The notes under the pieces are model-generated. The model made no database searches. It had not been told where the DNA came from and saw only the letters and a list, made by a program, of their open reading frames with translations. Of a stretch of DNA of 8,492 nt, positions 6,557-8,492 are shown one piece after another (position 1 is the stretch's first letter; every line of letters starts with the position of its first letter). Position numbers and translations under genes: made by a program. This DNA comes from Clostridia bacterium (lineage in GTDB: Bacteria > Bacillota > Clostridia > TANB77 > CAG-508): the NCBI GenBank assembly GCA_900768805.1, contig CAAGEF010000185.1:1-8492 (forward strand), given 5' to 3'.

Positions 6557-6702
6557 ACTCCCTCTATCTCCTCTCCAAAAAACACATGATGTCACAAACT
6601 CTCTATATAAACCTAGCCTGGGAAACTAGGATTAACTGGAAATATATGTAAAAGTCAACAAAAAAAATTATCTTTTTGAAGACCAGTAATAAGGAATTTT
6701 AT
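6557..6702 (-). promoter_or_regulatory. Long structured leader (5' UTR) of the small membrane-protein gene
   Basis: The predicted transcript start near 6702 leaves about 145 nt before the ATG, long for this window (24-26 nt for the other genes with predicted promoters). Inverted repeats are visible: CCTAG (6612-6616) with CTAGG (6626-6630), and ACTGG (6635-6639) with CCAGT (6683-6687), the second enclosing an A-run/T-run pair (about 6660-6680). I could not match it to a riboswitch class. A second, weaker promoter inside it (TTGACT at 6658-6653, 17 nt, GTTAAT) would give a shorter leader. Together with 6703-6897 this is the longest stretch without a gene. Confidence 0.35.
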
Positions 6703-6708
6703 ACATTT

Positions 6709-6737
6709 ATTATAACTTATTTTACATAAAAAGTCAA
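6709..6737 (-). promoter_or_regulatory. Sigma-A-type promoter of the small membrane-protein gene
   Basis: On the minus strand TTGACT (6737-6732) is followed after exactly 17 nt by TATAAT (6714-6709). The -35 box is half of a short dyad, GTCAA-TT-TTGAC (6733-6744), which could be a repressor site or chance. The motif AAAAGTCAA recurs at 6650-6658 and 6729-6737. Confidence 0.66.
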
Positions 6738-6836
6738 TTTTGACATTATTGTATATACTTTAACTATGAATAATTTTATTTTCATAATAATTTATTAAAT
6801 TTTAACAAAAATAATACATTTTTTTTCATACAAATG

Positions 6837-6865
6837 TAGACTTTTTATTTTTTTATATATATAAT
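6837..6865 (+). promoter_or_regulatory. Candidate promoter of the coiled-coil gene
   Basis: TAGACT (6837-6842) matches the -35 consensus at four of six positions. It is followed after 17 nt by a perfect TATAAT (6860-6865). The expected start near 6872 gives a 26-nt leader that contains the ribosome binding site. The surrounding AT-richness makes chance -10 matches common, so confidence is moderate. Confidence 0.5.
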
Positions 6866-6897
6866 AAAAAATAATAATCGATTATGGAGTGAGAAAG

Positions 6898-8492
6898 ATG
6901 TACGAGAGAAATATAAATGTTTTAGAAATGTTTGTAGAAAAAAAATTAGGGTATGTTGAAACTAATAATATTAAAAACAATTATTATGATTATAAAGAGC
7001 TTGTTAAGGTTTTAGATGAATACATTAATATTTGTAATGAACAAAATACAGCTAAACAAGAATATGATTTAGCTGTAACTAATATTCAAAATATTCAAGC
7101 GACTAAAGAAAAACTTTATAATCAGAATGTAAAATTTGAATACAGTAGAAATATTCTTTTTTCAGATGTTAATAGAAAAGTTGAAGATATAGAAAAATGT
7201 ATCACTAAAATCGAAACAGCATTAGATAAAAACAAAGATACTTTTAAAACTCTTAGAAAAAACTTTATTCAAGGTATCATAAATTTAAATGAAAAAGAAA
7301 GATCTTTAAAAAAGATTTCTAGACCAAAAAATAAAATCGAAACAGACTATAAAGATGCTTTAGCCTTAATAAAAGAAAATTATCACTCTATAAACCCTGC
7401 TGATATTGAACTTGCTAAAAAATTTGTAGATTCAACAGAAAATTTTGAAGAAGAACTTGTTGAAAAAATGATGCGCAATGGTAAATCAGAAAAAATTCCT
7501 TTTGACAAAGATGCAATTACTGCTGCCGCAAAACTTGGTTTAGATATTGCTCAAAAAGAAGCTGAAAATTATTTATTCATGTATGAGCAAACTGGTAAAA
7601 TTTTAAATGAAATAGAAAATGATAAATTAAAATTAGAAGCTAGAAAAAAACATTTAACAGATGTTGCTGTTAAACTTAGTTTCTTAAATACAGAAAAAGA
7701 ATACCTTGTTCAATTTTTAGATAATGAAAGAGTTACTGCAATTCAAGGAGAATCTGAGCATGATAGACTTATGAAGAATTGTTGTAAAATACTTAAAGAA
7801 GATGTTGCTCAATTTAATGTTTTATATGATTTAATTGTAAAAGAAGGCAAAAAAAGAGCAACTAATAGATGTTATGAGGAACTTTATAATAAATCTTATT
7901 TAGAAGATATTCAAGAAAAAGAAAAACAATTTATCGAAAAAACTACTAATTTAGATTATGCTAATGGAACAATTATCAGTCCTAATTATTGGAGAATAGA
8001 TAGTATTAAAGCTATTTATGAAAATTTTGATAAAAATGTTTATGAAACCTATGGCAGAAAATTTGTTGCTCCAAAAGATGCTGAAACAGAAGAAGATGCT
8101 CCAAAAGTAGTGGAAAGAGTAGTTGAGAGAGTTGTTGAAAAAGTAGTTGAAAAACCAGTTGAAAAAATAATTGAAAGAGTTATTGAAAAACCATCTGAAA
8201 CTCCTACTGAAACTTATCAAAATTCAAATCAAATTTCTTCTAATGAAGATACACAAACTAATGAAGCAGAACCTTTAAAAAGAGCTGTTCCTAGATTTAG
8301 AAGAGTTCAGAGAATTAATCAAATTATAACTGAGGATGATGATATTGAGGTTTCTGATGATGAAGAGATTGAAGAAGAATCTATGTTTTCTAAACAAAAT
8401 TCCGAAGATGATGAATTAGATGATATTGAGGCTATTATTAAAGAAGCTCAAGCTAGCATATCTTCTAAATCAAAAAAAACAAGATCGGAAGA
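6898..8492 (+). CDS. Hypothetical cytoplasmic coiled-coil protein with V-V-E-K/R repeats and acidic tail (3' end missing)
   Basis: The frame is open from ATG 6898 to the window end, 531 codons without a stop. The last three and a bit codons coincide with an adapter-like sequence, so about 528 residues are trustworthy. GGAG (6886-6889) lies 8 nt before the start. There is no signal peptide or membrane helix. Residues about 30-145 and 215-345 are Lys/Glu/Gln/Asn-rich with heptad-like hydrophobic spacing, suggesting long alpha-helical coiled coils. A short less charged segment (about 353-385, with SPNYWRIDS near 361-369) may be a small folded part. A tetrapeptide-repeat tract covers 404-431, followed by a Ser/Thr/Asn-rich linker, a basic patch (RAVPRFRRVQR) and an Asp/Glu-rich tail. 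I do not recognise the family. A structural or scaffold protein is the most that can be inferred. Ordinary AT-rich codons suggest a resident gene. Confidence 0.85.
   Translation, partial: MYERNINVLEMFVEKKLGYVETNNIKNNYYDYKELVKVLDEYINICNEQNTAKQEYDLAVTNIQNIQATKEKLYNQNVKFEYSRNILFSDVNRKVEDIEKCITKIETALDKNKDTFKTLRKNFIQGIINLNEKERSLKKISRPKNKIETDYKDALALIKENYHSINPADIELAKKFVDSTENFEEELVEKMMRNGKSEKIPFDKDAITAAAKLGLDIAQKEAENYLFMYEQTGKILNEIENDKLKLEARKKHLTDVAVKLSFLNTEKEYLVQFLDNERVTAIQGESEHDRLMKNCCKILKEDVAQFNVLYDLIVKEGKKRATNRCYEELYNKSYLEDIQEKEKQFIEKTTNLDYANGTIISPNYWRIDSIKAIYENFDKNVYETYGRKFVAPKDAETEEDAPKVVERVVERVVEKVVEKPVEKIIERVIEKPSETPTETYQNSNQISSNEDTQTNEAEPLKRAVPRFRRVQRINQIITEDDDIEVSDDEEIEEESMFSKQNSEDDELDDIEAIIKEAQASISSKSKKTRSE
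8107..8193 (+). repeat. In-frame 12-nt repeat encoding V-V-E-K/R tetrapeptides
   Basis: Seven consecutive 4-residue units (residues 404-431) of the form V/P/I-V/I-E-R/K are read from roughly 12-nt units such as GTAGTTGAGAGA and GTTGTTGAAAAA, then a closing proline. Synonymous differences between units show that the repeat is old or selected at protein level rather than freshly duplicated. Such tracts form stiff charged helices or stalks. Confidence 0.8.
8482..8492 (+). other. Probable residual Illumina adapter at contig end
   Basis: The final 11 bases, AGATCGGAAGA, are identical to the first 11 bases of the standard Illumina TruSeq adapter and sit exactly at the window end. They contain TCG, a scarce codon in this gene. 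The match is most simply explained as untrimmed adapter carried into the assembly, so these bases and the residues they encode should not be trusted. Confidence 0.78.

Noticed and set aside
6557..6595. GTG start at 6595 adding 13 residues to the small membrane protein
   Set aside because: There is no ribosome binding site before it, and the extra residues would cover the GGAGAGGAG sequence that serves the ATG at 6556.
6557..6702. A known riboswitch (cyclic di-GMP or preQ1 type) in the long leader
   Set aside because: I could not match the conserved bases of either class, so only a generic structured leader is reported.
6740..6770. A + strand promoter starting at TTGACA (6740-6745)
   Set aside because: No acceptable -10 box lies 16-18 nt downstream, and the candidate at 6837-6865 is better placed for the coiled-coil gene.
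8101..8193. CRISPR-like or simple DNA repeat array
   Set aside because: The units are 12 nt, in frame, diverge synonymously and have no spacers, so it is a protein-level repeat.
7951..8220. A minus-strand 89-codon open frame rich in Phe and Asn
   Set aside because: It is the antisense shadow of the V-V-E-K/R repeat of the coiled-coil gene. Its composition is explained by the repeat.

Overview
The window is AT-rich DNA from a low-GC Gram-positive bacterium, most likely a member of the Clostridia (Bacillota). The evidence is strong AGGAGG-type ribosome binding sites, near-consensus sigma-A promoters, short hairpin plus T-run terminators, A/T-ending codons, and a gene set of comEA, a DacF-type D,D-carboxypeptidase, and cvpA next to a DUF5711-type gene. 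Tryptophan is encoded by TGG and TGA serves as a stop (end of cvpA), so a recoded Mollicutes genome is unlikely. The window probably ends at a contig edge: the last 11 bases are identical to the start of the common Illumina adapter, and both terminal genes are cut off.

Layout, left to right. (1) The 3' part of a TrbC/VirB2-like two-helix membrane protein on the + strand. It converges through a shared terminator on comEA (-), a membrane-anchored DNA receptor with SLBB and helix-hairpin-helix parts. (2) Divergent from comEA, a DacF-type carboxypeptidase (+) with a very basic C-terminal tail. It converges through another two-way terminator on a lone multi-pass membrane protein with GT-C glycosyltransferase features (-). 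(3) A two-gene minus-strand operon: a membrane-anchored, beta-propeller-like DUF5711-type protein followed by CvpA. The cvpA ribosome binding site overlaps the stop codon of the first gene. A good promoter precedes the pair and a strong terminator follows it. (4) Divergent from this operon, tRNA-Arg(ACG) with a consensus promoter and an encoded CCA. (5) Behind the tRNA lies a hairpin-rich stretch and then a self-contained minus-strand unit: its own promoter, a leader of about 145 nt, an unrecognised cationic tryptophan-rich membrane protein of 107 aa, and its own terminator. Its base and codon use differ from its neighbours. This is the most unusual item in the window. (6) A long cytoplasmic coiled-coil protein (+) with a V-V-E-K/R tetrapeptide repeat and an acidic tail, running off the end.

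Most of the window is ordinary envelope biology: peptidoglycan trimming, a DNA-uptake receptor, a lipid-linked-sugar transferase candidate and the DUF5711-type/CvpA pair. No complete secretion or competence system is present. The pilin-like protein and ComEA are both DNA-transport-type families, but their convergent arrangement gives no evidence that they act together. The accessory-looking parts are the small cationic membrane protein unit downstream of the tRNA and the partial coiled-coil gene. Neither could be assigned a function from the sequence.
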